A stretch of 64,000 nt of DNA from a virus, in IMG/VR virus record IMGVR_UViG_3300042889_002115, positions 1 to 64,000 of that record; one strand, written 5' to 3'. Below the pieces are notes generated by a model that made no database searches, had not been told where the DNA came from, and saw nothing but the letters and a program-made list of their open reading frames with translations. This document shows positions 39,333 through 46,766 of this stretch, one piece after another. Each line of letters starts with the position of its first letter. Within the stretch, counting starts at the first letter, position 1. The position numbers and the translations under genes are program-made.

Positions 39333-39683
39333 ATGAAATGGTTTGCTGAAACAACTGTGTGGAGTGACACCAACATTCCCAATGGTGTGTACTTGCTGGA
39401 CGATGGCAAAAGCAAGATGTATGCATTCCGTCCACAGAGCACTGGTGCTATAAAAGTTTTCAAGAATGCAATCCGTATTGACACTCGTGGACGCAAGTTT
39501 GTGGTCAATCCTGTGCAGTTTGCAACTGGTGTGAAAGAACCAGAACCTCAAGGTCGTGCCTGGACAGTAAAAGGCAGCAAGGGCGACGAGTACAAGGTCA
39601 CAGAGTTGAACGGAAACTTTTCTTGCACCTGTTCAGGATTTCGATTCCGGGGGGACTGCAAGCACGTTAAGGGTGTGACATGA
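39333..39683 (+). CDS. SWIM zinc-finger protein
   Basis: 116-residue protein ending in a SWIM-type zinc site: CTCSGFRFRGDCKHVKGV gives CxC...CxH. The N-terminal part is a small beta domain (NGVYLLDDGKSKMYAFRP) with a basic, strand-rich middle. SWIM domains bind DNA or proteins. Expressed early from its own promoter. Overlaps the next gene by 4 bp. Confidence 0.85.
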   Translation: MKWFAETTVWSDTNIPNGVYLLDDGKSKMYAFRPQSTGAIKVFKNAIRIDTRGRKFVVNPVQFATGVKEPEPQGRAWTVKGSKGDEYKVTELNGNFSCTCSGFRFRGDCKHVKGVT

Positions 39684-39910
39684 ATTCAGCACAACGACGA
39701 CAGGATGACCGAAAGTGGAAGTACCAGATCAAGTTAACTTTGGAGGAGGCAGATCGTAACGGGTATGACAACATGTTTGACTGGTGCCGCACCACGTTTG
39801 GCAATGGTATACACAATGATCTTTGGCGGGAAAAACATCAAGAAACTGGCACCTGGTGGCAGTTCAGTGACAGCAAGGCCGCCGCACTGTTTGCACTGAA
39901 ATGGTCGTAA
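39680..39910 (+). CDS. LKW-family small protein 1
   Basis: 76-residue member of a paralogous family in this phage. Features: a helix with MFDWCRTTFG, a turn with WREKHQETGTWWQF, and the terminal signature FSDSKAAALFALKWS (aromatic-x-Asp, Ala-rich helix, Leu-Lys-Trp at the very end). Other members lie at 45.1, 45.3, 51.7, 54.5, 54.8 and 54.9 kb. Function unknown; a small alpha/beta fold is likely. Confidence 0.78.
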   Translation: MNSAQRRQDDRKWKYQIKLTLEEADRNGYDNMFDWCRTTFGNGIHNDLWREKHQETGTWWQFSDSKAAALFALKWS

Positions 39911-39938
39911 GAAAGCCCCTTTCGGGGCTTTCATTTCT
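39911..39938 (+). terminator. Bidirectional-looking terminator
   Basis: GAAAGCCCC (39911-39919), TTTC loop (39920-39923), GGGGCTTTC (39924-39932), then ATTTCTT. Stands between two convergent genes. Confidence 0.85.
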
Positions 39939-40165
39939 TACGCCTGGTCTACAAACTTCTTGAGTTCTTCAGCCTTGCTCACAATATCCGCACTAGACGG
40001 AAAGTCCGGTAAGGCTGGAAATGCAAGTGAGTCACGATTGGCATCAGTTAACTTGGCATGATACTCATTTATCTTAGCCTCGCGAGTTTGGTAGATTGGC
40101 GTTTGGAGTATTTCCCTAGCCAAGTGTAAGAGTTCGAGACGAATCTCATAGGGTGTTTTGCTCAT
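39938..40165 (-). CDS. Small helical phage protein, function unknown
   Basis: 75-residue protein beginning MSKTPYEIRLELLHLAREIL, a helical start common to a family of small T4-like phage proteins, then a charged helix and Pro-rich turn (FPALPDFPSSADIVSKAEEL). Good ribosome site (AGGAGAAA). Shares the terminator at 39911 with the convergent gene. Confidence 0.78.
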   Translation of the reverse strand: MSKTPYEIRLELLHLAREILQTPIYQTREAKINEYHAKLTDANRDSLAFPALPDFPSSADIVSKAEELKKFVDQA

Positions 40166-40237
40166 GTTTTTCTCCTGTGTGATGTGTGTGTAATCGTGCC
40201 CCGCCCTTTGCAGGACAAGATTGCTACACGAGCAAGT

Positions 40238-40669
40238 TTACTTATAGATGTAGTTGATGGTGTTGGAATTTTCACGCAATTCTCTAGCACCATTTTTCAA
40301 ATGAAATCGTCGAGCCATTTCGGTCTTGGGACTTAGGGTCACATAGGTGCTGATATCGGGAAATTCTTGCTGAATGCTGGTCTGAGCCTGCTGGATTAGT
40401 TCTCGGCCTGCGCCAGCGGCATAGCTCCAAATGGTGTAAAATACCGCAGTTGTGGCACTCTCGACCAAGCCAACCAAGTCTTCCACAGCAGCAGGAACCA
40501 CAGTCAAAAACTTCACACAGGTCACTGCCAGAGTTTGGTCACCATTTTTCAGCATGTAGATTCTGCTGTTGGCATTGACTCTTTGGCTTAGAGGAATTTC
40601 GGGACGTACCGGGTCATCCTGAATCAAGGTCTCAAGCTCGTCGGTAATGGTTGTGATGGTGTGTAACAT
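40238..40669 (-). CDS. GNAT-fold-like protein
   Basis: 143-residue protein. LAVTCVKFLTVVPAAVEDLV and AVFYTIWSYAAGAGRELIQQ look like the central strands and pyrophosphate-loop helix of a GNAT acetyltransferase, followed by TYVTLSPKTEMARRFHLKNG, a phrase typical of the last strand-helix in such folds. A clear acetyl-CoA loop (R/QxxGxG/A) is approximate (AAGAGRE). Late-type box upstream. Activity unproven; similar proteins occur in T4-like aquatic phages. Confidence 0.6.
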   Translation of the reverse strand: MLHTITTITDELETLIQDDPVRPEIPLSQRVNANSRIYMLKNGDQTLAVTCVKFLTVVPAAVEDLVGLVESATTAVFYTIWSYAAGAGRELIQQAQTSIQQEFPDISTYVTLSPKTEMARRFHLKNGARELRENSNTINYIYK

Positions 40670-40695
40670 AATCTACGCCATTCGTTATATACAGC

Positions 40696-40703
40696 TATTT
40701 ATC
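40696..40703 (-). promoter_or_regulatory. Late-type promoter box
   Basis: Reads GATAAATA on the minus strand, 27 bp upstream of the start at 40669. Confidence 0.5.
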
Positions 40704-40770
40704 TTTGGCATCAAAATTTGATATTTTTTATCAAAACAATAGATTATGGCAACATGTGTGCCAAACATGC

Positions 40771-40799
40771 TTGATTATATCGCACACATGCGTTATACT
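40771..40799 (+). promoter_or_regulatory. Sigma70-type promoter
   Basis: TTGATT (40771-40776), 17 bp, TATACT (40794-40799). Confidence 0.7.
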
Positions 40800-40807
40800 A
40801 GTATCAT

Positions 40808-40824
40808 GCTGTGACGCAAACAGC
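40808..40824 (+). promoter_or_regulatory. 5'-leader hairpin
   Basis: GCTGT (40808-40812) pairs with ACAGC (40820-40824), loop of seven, starting 9 nt after the -10 box; followed by AATTTAACTTACTTTGAAAG and the gene at 40855. Confidence 0.45.
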
Positions 40825-40854
40825 TAATTTAACTTACTTTGAAAGGTAACAATT

Positions 40855-41121
40855 ATGCGCTTTAATCCAGAAACTAAAACCTACAAACTTTTCTCCGCTC
40901 TCAATGCAGGCGAGAAAGTGTCCGCCAGTGTCGCTTCCAAGCGTTTTGGCATCAAGAACATTTCCGCTGAAGTGTCACGTATCCGTCAAGCAGGCTTTGC
41001 TGTGTACGGCAACTCCCGTGTGGCCGGCAACGGTATCAAGGTTACAGAATATGTAATCGGCAAACCAAGCCGCAAGATTGTGGCTGCTGGCTACAAGGCC
41101 ATGGCCATGGGCCTGGTCTAA
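40855..41121 (+). CDS. Winged-helix DNA-binding protein
   Basis: 88-residue basic protein: KTYKLFSALNAGEKVSASVA, KRFGIKNISAEVSRIRQAGF (helix-turn-helix with recognition helix) and a wing VYGNSRVAGNGIKVTEYVIG, then a basic tail. Common in aquatic phages, presumably a DNA-binding architectural or regulatory protein. Strong promoter, structured leader and AAAGG ribosome site suggest high expression. Confidence 0.82.
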   Translation: MRFNPETKTYKLFSALNAGEKVSASVASKRFGIKNISAEVSRIRQAGFAVYGNSRVAGNGIKVTEYVIGKPSRKIVAAGYKAMAMGLV

Positions 41122-41163
41122 TACAGACTCGCTGTCCGATTCAGACCGGACACTTAGGTAAAC

Positions 41164-41190
41164 AAGGCCCGTGCAATGCGGGCTTTCTCT
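41164..41190 (+). terminator. Rho-independent terminator, fused to next promoter
   Basis: AAGGCCCG (41164-41171) pairs with CGGGCTTT (41179-41186) with one G-T, loop TGCAATG, T-rich tail. The -35 of the next promoter begins at its end (41190). A second hairpin (TGTCCG/CGGACA) lies just upstream. Confidence 0.82.
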
Positions 41191-41218
41191 TGACCATTAA
41201 TTCAAGATGTTGTATAAT
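41190..41218 (+). promoter_or_regulatory. Sigma70-type promoter
   Basis: TTGACC (41190-41195), 17 bp, TATAAT (41213-41218); drives the gene at 41239 and followers. Confidence 0.88.
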
Positions 41219-41238
41219 TGTTCAGCAAAGGAGTAAGC

Positions 41239-41691
41239 ATGTTTTTAAAACTACTGGAGCGTCTGGGCCGAAAAAGGATTGTTTACGATCGCCTGGACAA
41301 TGAACCGTATCTGGAGCGTTACTATATTTTTCTCAAGGACCGAAGCTGGTTCCCTTTTAATGTGTTCCTTCACAAGTTTCTCAAGAGTGATCCTGACGAT
41401 GTGCATGATCATCCGTGGCCATTTGCCACACTAATTTTGAAAGGTGGATACTGGGAGTGGCGCCCGCAGTTTGATGCACAAGGTAACAAGGCCGGAGAGA
41501 TTGCCAAATGGTGCGGTGCCGGTAGCTTTAGAACTGCTCGAGCCACAACATATCACCGCATTGAACTGGATCCCACAGTGGAATGTTGGACCTTGTTCAT
41601 GCCTGGTGCCAAACAACGAGACTGGGGATTCCTTGTGAAAAACAAGTGGGTACAGTGGGAACAATATTTAACTCAAAGGAAAACAGCATGA
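41239..41691 (+). CDS. Cupin-like protein
   Basis: 150-residue protein with a likely cupin barrel: DDVHDHPWPFATLILKGGYW supplies His and Asp of motif 1, and TTYHRIELDPTVECWTLFM the second His motif. N-terminal MFLKLLERLGRKRIVYDR. Members in T4-like phages are often called hypothetical cupins. Metal binding likely, reaction unknown. Overlaps the next gene by 4 bp. Confidence 0.78.
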   Translation: MFLKLLERLGRKRIVYDRLDNEPYLERYYIFLKDRSWFPFNVFLHKFLKSDPDDVHDHPWPFATLILKGGYWEWRPQFDAQGNKAGEIAKWCGAGSFRTARATTYHRIELDPTVECWTLFMPGAKQRDWGFLVKNKWVQWEQYLTQRKTA

Positions 41692-41990
41692 AATGGTTTG
41701 ACAAATGGTTTCTCAACAAATCCAAGTGGGCCTGGCAGCACCGCAACGACGAACCTAATGTGGCTGAGGTAGAAACAAACAGCGTATCAAGATTGGTTGG
41801 CCGTGAGCATGACTGGCACGAAAATCTCAGCTTGTCGATAACTACTGCAAATGGTGGAAAAATTGTTTCGTTCAGGCGCTATGATCACAAGACTGATCGC
41901 CATGACAACAAGATCTATGTTGTGCCCGATGATCTGGACTTTAATGCAGAACTGGGCAAGATGATCACTTTGGAAAGCATGCGAGGTTAA
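41688..41990 (+). CDS. Small phage protein, function unknown
   Basis: 100-residue protein, MKWFDKWFLNKSKWAWQHRN then LVGREHDWHENLSLSITTAN and IVSFRRYDHKTDRHDNKIYV. Trp-rich start, beta-rich body. Start 41688 is coupled (ATGA) to the cupin-like gene. No family recognised. Confidence 0.74.
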   Translation: MKWFDKWFLNKSKWAWQHRNDEPNVAEVETNSVSRLVGREHDWHENLSLSITTANGGKIVSFRRYDHKTDRHDNKIYVVPDDLDFNAELGKMITLESMRG

Positions 41991-41992
41991 AT

Positions 41993-42358
41993 ATGGACTT
42001 GATCATGGAGTTTTTAGAACTGGCTGGATATGTTGCAATTGCATATGGCATTGTTAGATGGATGACCAAAACGGCCGTGCCAAGTGAGACCAACCAGGTC
42101 CTGACCGAAATCCAGGATGGTAGCTTGATACCACTCACTGTTGAACTTGACAACAATACCTTTTTGTGCTATAATATGTTAACAAAGGAATTTGTGTGTC
42201 AGGGCAATGATCTCAACGAGATCATGAAACGGTTCACTGAACGATTCCCTGACACAATGTTGTCCTTTTATGATGACAACAGTGTCGCAGTCAAAATCTT
42301 GAACGAACAACGCAGGAGTTTACTTGAAAATCGCAATTGCATCGGACCTACACCTTGA
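41993..42358 (+). CDS. Membrane-anchored phage protein, function unknown
   Basis: 121-residue protein: N-terminal hydrophobic stretch (FLELAGYVAIAYGIVRWM) then a soluble domain with IQDGSLIPLTVELDNNTFLC and RFTERFPDTMLSFYDDNSVA. A promoter for the following phosphoesterase gene is embedded in its coding sequence (42148-42175), and it overlaps that gene by 35 bp. No family recognised. Confidence 0.72.
   Translation: MDLIMEFLELAGYVAIAYGIVRWMTKTAVPSETNQVLTEIQDGSLIPLTVELDNNTFLCYNMLTKEFVCQGNDLNEIMKRFTERFPDTMLSFYDDNSVAVKILNEQRRSLLENRNCIGPTP
42148..42175 (+). promoter_or_regulatory. Intragenic sigma70-type promoter
   Basis: TTGACA (42148-42153), 16 bp, extended TGC-TATAAT (42167-42175) inside the 41993 gene; ATATGTTAACAAAGGAAT follows. 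Confidence 0.65.
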
Positions 42359-43202
42359 ATTTGGTGACCTGGAGTTTGACAACAGCAGCCACGCTGATGT
42401 GTTGATCCTGAGTGGCGATATCCTTGTGGCCCGAGATATCACACAACATGATCCCCACAACATCATGGGAACAGAATACCGTAGCAATCGATATCACAAC
42501 TTTATGCAACGCTGCTGTGAACAGTTTGCTCATGTGATCTACGTCATGGGTAATCACGAACACTATCATCATGACTTTGCCAAGACCGAAAGTCATCTCA
42601 AAGATGTGCTTGGTTACCTGAAAAACTTGTATATCCTTGAGCGTGAAATCAAGGTCATTGACAACGTTACCTTTGTTGGTGGCACGTTATGGACTGACAT
42701 GAACCAGGAAGATCCGCTGACCTTGTACCACATGAAGAGCATGATGAATGATTTCAGGATCATCAGCAACAGCAACAAACAGGTCAATTATAGAACTTTT
42801 GATGATGTTGACAATCCTGAAAAACCAACTTTTAGAACTCGGGAGGCCAAATTCAGCCCGGAGGATTCAGTAGAACAACATCGTATGTTTGTGGCCTACC
42901 TTCAACACTGTGTTGAAGGCCGAGCAGATCAAAAGTTTGTGGTGGCGGGGCATCATGCACCCAGCAGACTCAGCACACATGCACAGTATGCCAACGCCAC
43001 TCTGATGAACGGTGCCTACCGTTCAGACTTGGATGAATACATTCAGGATCATCCGCAGATTCGACTGTGGACTCATGGGCACACGCATCACAATTTTGAC
43101 TACATGATTGGCGAAACTAGAGTGGTATGTAACCCGCGTGGTTATCATGGGCATGAGCAACAGGCCGCTACCTGGCAACTGCAAACCGTGGAGATTCAAT
43201 GA
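42324..43202 (+). CDS. Calcineurin-like metallophosphoesterase
   Basis: 292-residue enzyme with complete two-metal motifs: IASDLHLEFGD, ILSGDILVA, VMGNHEHYHH, VAGHHAPSRL and WTHGHTHHNFDY. TTG start with CAGGAG ribosome site 8 bp upstream. Related to phosphoesterases found in many phages; substrate unknown. Distinct from the PlcP-type enzyme (lacks its WVESCTALVEH signature). Confidence 0.9.
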   Translation: MKIAIASDLHLEFGDLEFDNSSHADVLILSGDILVARDITQHDPHNIMGTEYRSNRYHNFMQRCCEQFAHVIYVMGNHEHYHHDFAKTESHLKDVLGYLKNLYILEREIKVIDNVTFVGGTLWTDMNQEDPLTLYHMKSMMNDFRIISNSNKQVNYRTFDDVDNPEKPTFRTREAKFSPEDSVEQHRMFVAYLQHCVEGRADQKFVVAGHHAPSRLSTHAQYANATLMNGAYRSDLDEYIQDHPQIRLWTHGHTHHNFDYMIGETRVVCNPRGYHGHEQQAATWQLQTVEIQ

Positions 43203-43459
43203 GCCAACAAGAAACTACTGCCAAGGGCCAACGAGGCATACTGATCACTGGTATGGATAATCAAGTGTACTTTAGACAGTACGCCAGTGACTACACCTTT
43301 GTTGACTACATGTTGACCAACTATGACGTTGAGATTGAAATCACTGATGCAGACGCTGCCTTGATCAGAAACGAAAGCGGCAACTTTCTTGACTACACTT
43401 CTGAAAGCATGAGTGTTGTGGCAAACAGTAACCTTGGTAGTGACAATGACCGAACTTGA
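43199..43459 (+). CDS. Small acidic phage protein, function unknown
   Basis: 86-residue protein, coupled (ATGA) to the phosphoesterase. GQRGILITGMDNQVYFRQY then an acidic strand-helix region (NYDVEIEITDADAALIRNES). Compact alpha/beta fold likely. No family recognised. The next gene starts inside its last codons. Confidence 0.74.
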   Translation: MSQQETTAKGQRGILITGMDNQVYFRQYASDYTFVDYMLTNYDVEIEITDADAALIRNESGNFLDYTSESMSVVANSNLGSDNDRT

Positions 43460-43625
43460 AACTTTGTTGAAAACACATGACTGGGGTCATGCAGGATACA
43501 TTACTCGACCTGCAATAGATCAAGCCATGCGAGCCACAGCAGGTGCAGAAGCCACTGCACTATGGGAAAAATACTGTCCTTGGAGTGAGACCAATGGCGG
43601 ATACATTGCCTGGAGTAAACGATGA
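43446..43625 (+). CDS. Small phage protein, function unknown
   Basis: 59-residue protein from the ATG at 43446 (an upstream TTG would start deep in the preceding gene). TELETLLKTHDWGHAGYITR then a helix MRATAGAEATALWEKY and CPWSETNGGYIAWSKR at the end. Aromatic-rich, no family recognised. Overlaps neighbours at both ends. Confidence 0.66.
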   Translation: MTELETLLKTHDWGHAGYITRPAIDQAMRATAGAEATALWEKYCPWSETNGGYIAWSKR

Positions 43626-44344
43626 AAGTATATATTAGCAAATATCGAGATCACTGGATCTCACCGTACACCATGTTGGACTATGCGTTTTGGTGGACTG
43701 ACTGGTCACGGTGCAGTCGTGACAAAACTGTGATTCGTTCACTGGCCGAAGAGCGTGAACACAAATATGTGGAACACCCTGCCTGGGTAGAGCGGTGGTC
43801 GGATCGACTGCTGCCTGTTAGTCGTGCTATTGCATGGGTGTGGGACCGTGTGCATCCACCCATCAACTACATCAAGATTGATCACTATGACACCTGGAGC
43901 ATGGATCATACCCTGAGCCCCATCATCCTGCCCATGCTGAAACAACTAAAAGCGGCCAAGCATGGTTCACCGTTTGTGGATGACGAGGATGTGCCAGACG
44001 AACTAAAAAGCACAGCAGCGCCCCCCAAAGAAAACGAATGGGACACTGATGAAAACCACTTCCGGCGTTGGGACTGGGTCATGAGCGAAATGATCTTTGC
44101 ATTTGAGTGCAAGGTAGATGACTCCTGGGAAGATGCTTTCCGTTCAGGCGAACATGACATTACATGGATCCCTGTGGATGCTGCCGGCAATGAAGTAGCC
44201 AAGGGCGAGCACAAGTACTATCAAATGGGACACGGGCCCAAAGACACCTACCGGTGCGATTACGAAGGCATGAAGGTGGTAGAAGCTCGTATTCAAAACG
44301 GCTTCCGATTATTTGGCAAGTATTATGCAGCACTTTGGGATTGA
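43622..44344 (+). CDS. Conserved phage protein, function unknown
   Basis: 240-residue protein starting MKVYISKYRDHWISPYTMLD. Conserved Trp/His/Asp-rich segments follow (FWWTDWSRCSRD, IKIDHYDTWSMDHTLSPII, ENEWDTDENHFRRWDWVMSE) and GHGPKDTYRCDYEGMKVVEA near the end. This sequence style is shared by a family of hypothetical proteins in many tailed phages; a structural or DNA-linked role has been guessed but not shown. No enzyme motif I can name. Confidence 0.82.
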   Translation: MKVYISKYRDHWISPYTMLDYAFWWTDWSRCSRDKTVIRSLAEEREHKYVEHPAWVERWSDRLLPVSRAIAWVWDRVHPPINYIKIDHYDTWSMDHTLSPIILPMLKQLKAAKHGSPFVDDEDVPDELKSTAAPPKENEWDTDENHFRRWDWVMSEMIFAFECKVDDSWEDAFRSGEHDITWIPVDAAGNEVAKGEHKYYQMGHGPKDTYRCDYEGMKVVEARIQNGFRLFGKYYAALWD

Positions 44345-44345
44345 C

Positions 44346-45041
44346 ATGAGAACTGCACTGCAGACAATCAACTGGGACGAGGTTCTCACCATTGACAACG
44401 AGCCTCCCGAAGGACCAATTGTGTTCAAAGATGATCCAATTGCCATGGCCTGTGCCAGCTATAGATTGGGGCAACAGGGTGGATATGCCTGGTTGGATCT
44501 ACATTCAGCAACAATAGAACCTCAGGATCGCGACACAGCCGCTGACATTCGCAAATACTATGCTGATCGACTGTTGGTAACAGCACTCAAGTCCAATGGC
44601 GTCATGAGTGAATTTAGACGCAAACTGTATGGTGTGGTCACTGGCAACTATCAACTGAAGAAATCTGAAGAAGGTATGCTGTATCGACTGCCATACTTTT
44701 ATGCTGAAGACACTGGCCTTGATCATGTGATGAGTCAGACACAGTCAGTATCAATAGTCAACAATGCCACAGCAAAGATTGCAGGAAAGTTTACTCTTGT
44801 GAAAAAAATATTTTGCAGTCGTGCACATGCCGGATCTCATTGGCAGTTTTGGTTTGTGCGTGAAACATCTCAGGTGCCATACTTGGTAGAAATCCGGGAT
44901 GACAATGTGCTGTACAAGTTGTTTGACACCTTGACCCAGCAGCCGCAGATGTTTTCCGCGGGCACAACGCACGTCAAACATCATCGCGGCCATTATCGAG
45001 ACAGGGTCTACATCAAGATGACACAGGTTGATCTAGCATGA
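44346..45041 (+). CDS. Phage protein, function unknown
   Basis: 231-residue protein from the ATG at 44346 (2 bp after the preceding stop; an ATG at 44325 is an alternative). Helical first part (MRTALQTINWDEVLTIDNEP, DTAADIRKYYADRLLVTALK) and a beta-rich C-terminal part with VTGNYQLKKSEEGMLYRLPY, SHWQFWFVRETSQVPYLVEI and HHRGHYRDRVYIKM. No family recognised. Confidence 0.76.
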   Translation: MRTALQTINWDEVLTIDNEPPEGPIVFKDDPIAMACASYRLGQQGGYAWLDLHSATIEPQDRDTAADIRKYYADRLLVTALKSNGVMSEFRRKLYGVVTGNYQLKKSEEGMLYRLPYFYAEDTGLDHVMSQTQSVSIVNNATAKIAGKFTLVKKIFCSRAHAGSHWQFWFVRETSQVPYLVEIRDDNVLYKLFDTLTQQPQMFSAGTTHVKHHRGHYRDRVYIKMTQVDLA

Positions 45042-45063
45042 TGGGTCAAGCAGTATTTGCCAA

Positions 45064-45282
45064 ATGTATAGAATTGAATTACCAAACTTGACCCCCGATG
45101 ACGGCATACGTCTCAAGAATCTGCTGATCAGTACTGGACTAGTAATGTATCAGGACTTTGTATGGCAATACCGCACAGCAGTTTACGACAAAACAGGATA
45201 CAACTCAATTACCCCGCGCACAGTGACATTTGACTTTGAGGATGGAGCCACTGCCACATACTGGCGGCTGAAATGGATCTGA
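45064..45282 (+). CDS. LKW-family small protein 2
   Basis: 72-residue divergent member of the LKW family: MYRIELPNLTPDDGIRLKNL, VMYQDFVWQYRTAVYDKTG and the terminal signature VTFDFEDGATATYWRLKWI. The Cys-Arg helix of other members is missing. Function unknown. Confidence 0.72.
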   Translation: MYRIELPNLTPDDGIRLKNLLISTGLVMYQDFVWQYRTAVYDKTGYNSITPRTVTFDFEDGATATYWRLKWI

Positions 45283-45322
45283 CATTTTTGTCAAGCACTG
45301 CTAGACCAACTAATTAACATTG

Positions 45323-45559
45323 ATGAATACTGTTTCAGTCCCTTATCAACATCGCAACAAAGAAAGTTTTCAGCATACCCGAAAAATTACCAAACCTTTT
45401 GGGGCACTGGATCACGTGATAGACTGGTGCAGAACTGAATGCACTGGAGATTGGCGCTGGGAGTTGGTTGACGTCAGTTCAGACACAAGTCCGGGACAAT
45501 ACATTTTTTATTTTGATTCAGATCGTGATTGTGCAGCATTTTCCCTGCAATGGTGCTAG
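45323..45559 (+). CDS. LKW-family small protein 3
   Basis: 78-residue member: KITKPFGALDHVIDWCRTEC carries the DWCRT helix seen in member 1, WRWELVDVSSDTSPGQY the central strands, and the end is FYFDSDRDCAAFSLQWC, where Lys of LKW is Gln. ATG at 45323 is preferred to a TTG directly before it. Function unknown. Confidence 0.74.
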   Translation: MNTVSVPYQHRNKESFQHTRKITKPFGALDHVIDWCRTECTGDWRWELVDVSSDTSPGQYIFYFDSDRDCAAFSLQWC

Positions 45560-45573
45560 TACTTTTGCTGTAC

Positions 45574-45602
45574 TTGACTCAAAACCCTGATTCAGCTATA
45601 AT
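45574..45602 (+). promoter_or_regulatory. Sigma70-type promoter
   Basis: TTGACT (45574-45579), 17 bp, TATAAT (45597-45602). Confidence 0.85.
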
Positions 45603-45627
45603 ACAAGCTCATCCACTAGGAAACGCC

Positions 45628-45852
45628 ATGACTATTCACATTGACAATCTAACCCAGGCGCAAGTTGACATGCTGGATCACATGTGGTCCTTGGAAACAG
45701 AACAAGACTACTTTGACTGGTACGAAACACTGGACGCTAGAGAACAGCACAGTGCCGATGTACTGCAACGCTTGATCATTCTTGAGTGCATGGAAGAAAA
45801 TCTAGGCAACCATGCCGAAGCCCGTGCAGTGCTACAACAATTTCGATTATGA
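45628..45852 (+). CDS. Small acidic helical protein, function unknown
   Basis: 74-residue protein, MTIHIDNLTQAQVDMLDHMW then EQDYFDWYETLDAREQHSAD and a C-terminal helix of LECMEENLGNHAEARAVLQQ. All-helical, acidic. Start at 45628 with TAGGAAA ribosome site. Resembles small T4-like phage proteins of unknown role. ATGA overlap with the next gene. Confidence 0.76.
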   Translation: MTIHIDNLTQAQVDMLDHMWSLETEQDYFDWYETLDAREQHSADVLQRLIILECMEENLGNHAEARAVLQQFRL

Positions 45853-46064
45853 GCCAAGACGGCCGAACAATTGATCATGTCATGCGTGACATCAAGAACT
45901 TGACAGAATACCAGGTTCAGATCACCATTCCGGAGGGATTTAAGTTCTCTGGCACAGTGCCATTTGACATGAACATTGTGGCCGGCGAAGCCTTTGTGAC
46001 CCTGGTAGCACCCAGCTGGCCTGAGGCAGTGTCTAGAGTAAAAAACTTTTTTAATCAAACTTAA
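45849..46064 (+). CDS. Small phage protein, function unknown
   Basis: 71-residue protein from the coupled ATG at 45849: MSQDGRTIDHVMRDIKNLTE, then YQVQITIPEGFKFSGTVPF and APSWPEAVSRVKNFFNQT. Strand-rich with a C-terminal helix. No family recognised. Followed by a membrane protein gene. Confidence 0.72.
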   Translation: MSQDGRTIDHVMRDIKNLTEYQVQITIPEGFKFSGTVPFDMNIVAGEAFVTLVAPSWPEAVSRVKNFFNQT

Positions 46065-46065
46065 T

Positions 46066-46311
46066 ATGAATATTGATCAAGCATCTGCATTTTTAGTAGG
46101 CTCAATCTTGATTGGCCTGGCCATATGTGTGTTGTCAGTGGTAATACTGGTGGTGAATAATTTGTTCAGCCGCTTCTGGCAGACTGTACATTGGTCCAAG
46201 TATGAATGGTTGCAGCCCGGCAGATTTGTCAACTCAGAAGATCCAGCGCCGCCAAAAGTAGCGCCCGAGTTTGACAGCAAGGCTACAAAAAAGAAACCAC
46301 CAGTTGTATGA
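46066..46311 (+). CDS. Small membrane protein, function unknown
   Basis: 81-residue protein with one strong membrane helix (FLVGSILIGLAICVLSVVIL) and a cytosolic tail with FWQTVHWSKYEWLQPGRF and a Pro/Lys-rich end. Typical small T4-like phage inner-membrane protein. Overlaps the next gene by 4 bp. Confidence 0.75.
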   Translation: MNIDQASAFLVGSILIGLAICVLSVVILVVNNLFSRFWQTVHWSKYEWLQPGRFVNSEDPAPPKVAPEFDSKATKKKPPVV

Positions 46312-46658
46312 TCAACCAAGAAGATGAAGATCCACGCAATAGCGTGTTTGCCATCATGTGGGACTGCAATGGCCTTGAAGCTGTGGCTCGTGTGCCCAAC
46401 CCAGCTGACATCACCTTTGCATTGCTCAAGGGTGCAGAGCCTCCAAGACCGCCCAACATCAACCATTGGCAATTGCGAGCACGATACAACAGCCAGCGCC
46501 ACTACGAAATCTACATCATTACTGCTGACTCAGGCATTGTTGAAGATGACATTCGCAACATGTTTGAAGCTGATCCGCAAACAGCAGCCGACACCGTTCG
46601 ACGCATTGGTGAAAAGTTTTACGGTGATCGCCGGTGCACTCCGGTGGCAATCACTTAG
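46308..46658 (+). CDS. Phage protein, function unknown
   Basis: 116-residue protein: VFAIMWDCNGLEAVARVPNP, then LLKGAEPPRPPNINHWQLRA and a charged helix (RHYEIYIITADSGIVEDDIR) and FEADPQTAADTVRRIGEKFY. Looks like a small alpha/beta sensor-like domain. No family recognised. The ParB-like gene's promoter follows 4 bp after its stop. Confidence 0.76.
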   Translation: MINQEDEDPRNSVFAIMWDCNGLEAVARVPNPADITFALLKGAEPPRPPNINHWQLRARYNSQRHYEIYIITADSGIVEDDIRNMFEADPQTAADTVRRIGEKFYGDRRCTPVAIT

Positions 46659-46661
46659 TGG

Positions 46662-46690
46662 TTGACCATTGATCATAATTTTGTTATAAT
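46662..46690 (+). promoter_or_regulatory. Sigma70-type promoter of the ParB-like gene
   Basis: TTGACC (46662-46667), 17 bp, TATAAT (46685-46690). Confidence 0.88.
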
Positions 46691-46702
46691 ATACACAAGC
46701 TA

Positions 46703-46748
46703 GCCTGGTATGGTACCAGGCGGCCTGTTACCCGATGCATTGTGCATC
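46703..46748 (+). promoter_or_regulatory. Double 5'-leader hairpin
   Basis: First stem GCCTGGTA (46703-46710) with TACCAGGC (46714-46721), eight pairs, loop TGG; second stem GATGCA (46734-46739) with TGCATC (46743-46748), loop TTG. Lies between the -10 box and the ribosome site AAAGGAA. Confidence 0.65.
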
Positions 46749-46766
46749 ATTACTAAAGGAAACAAA

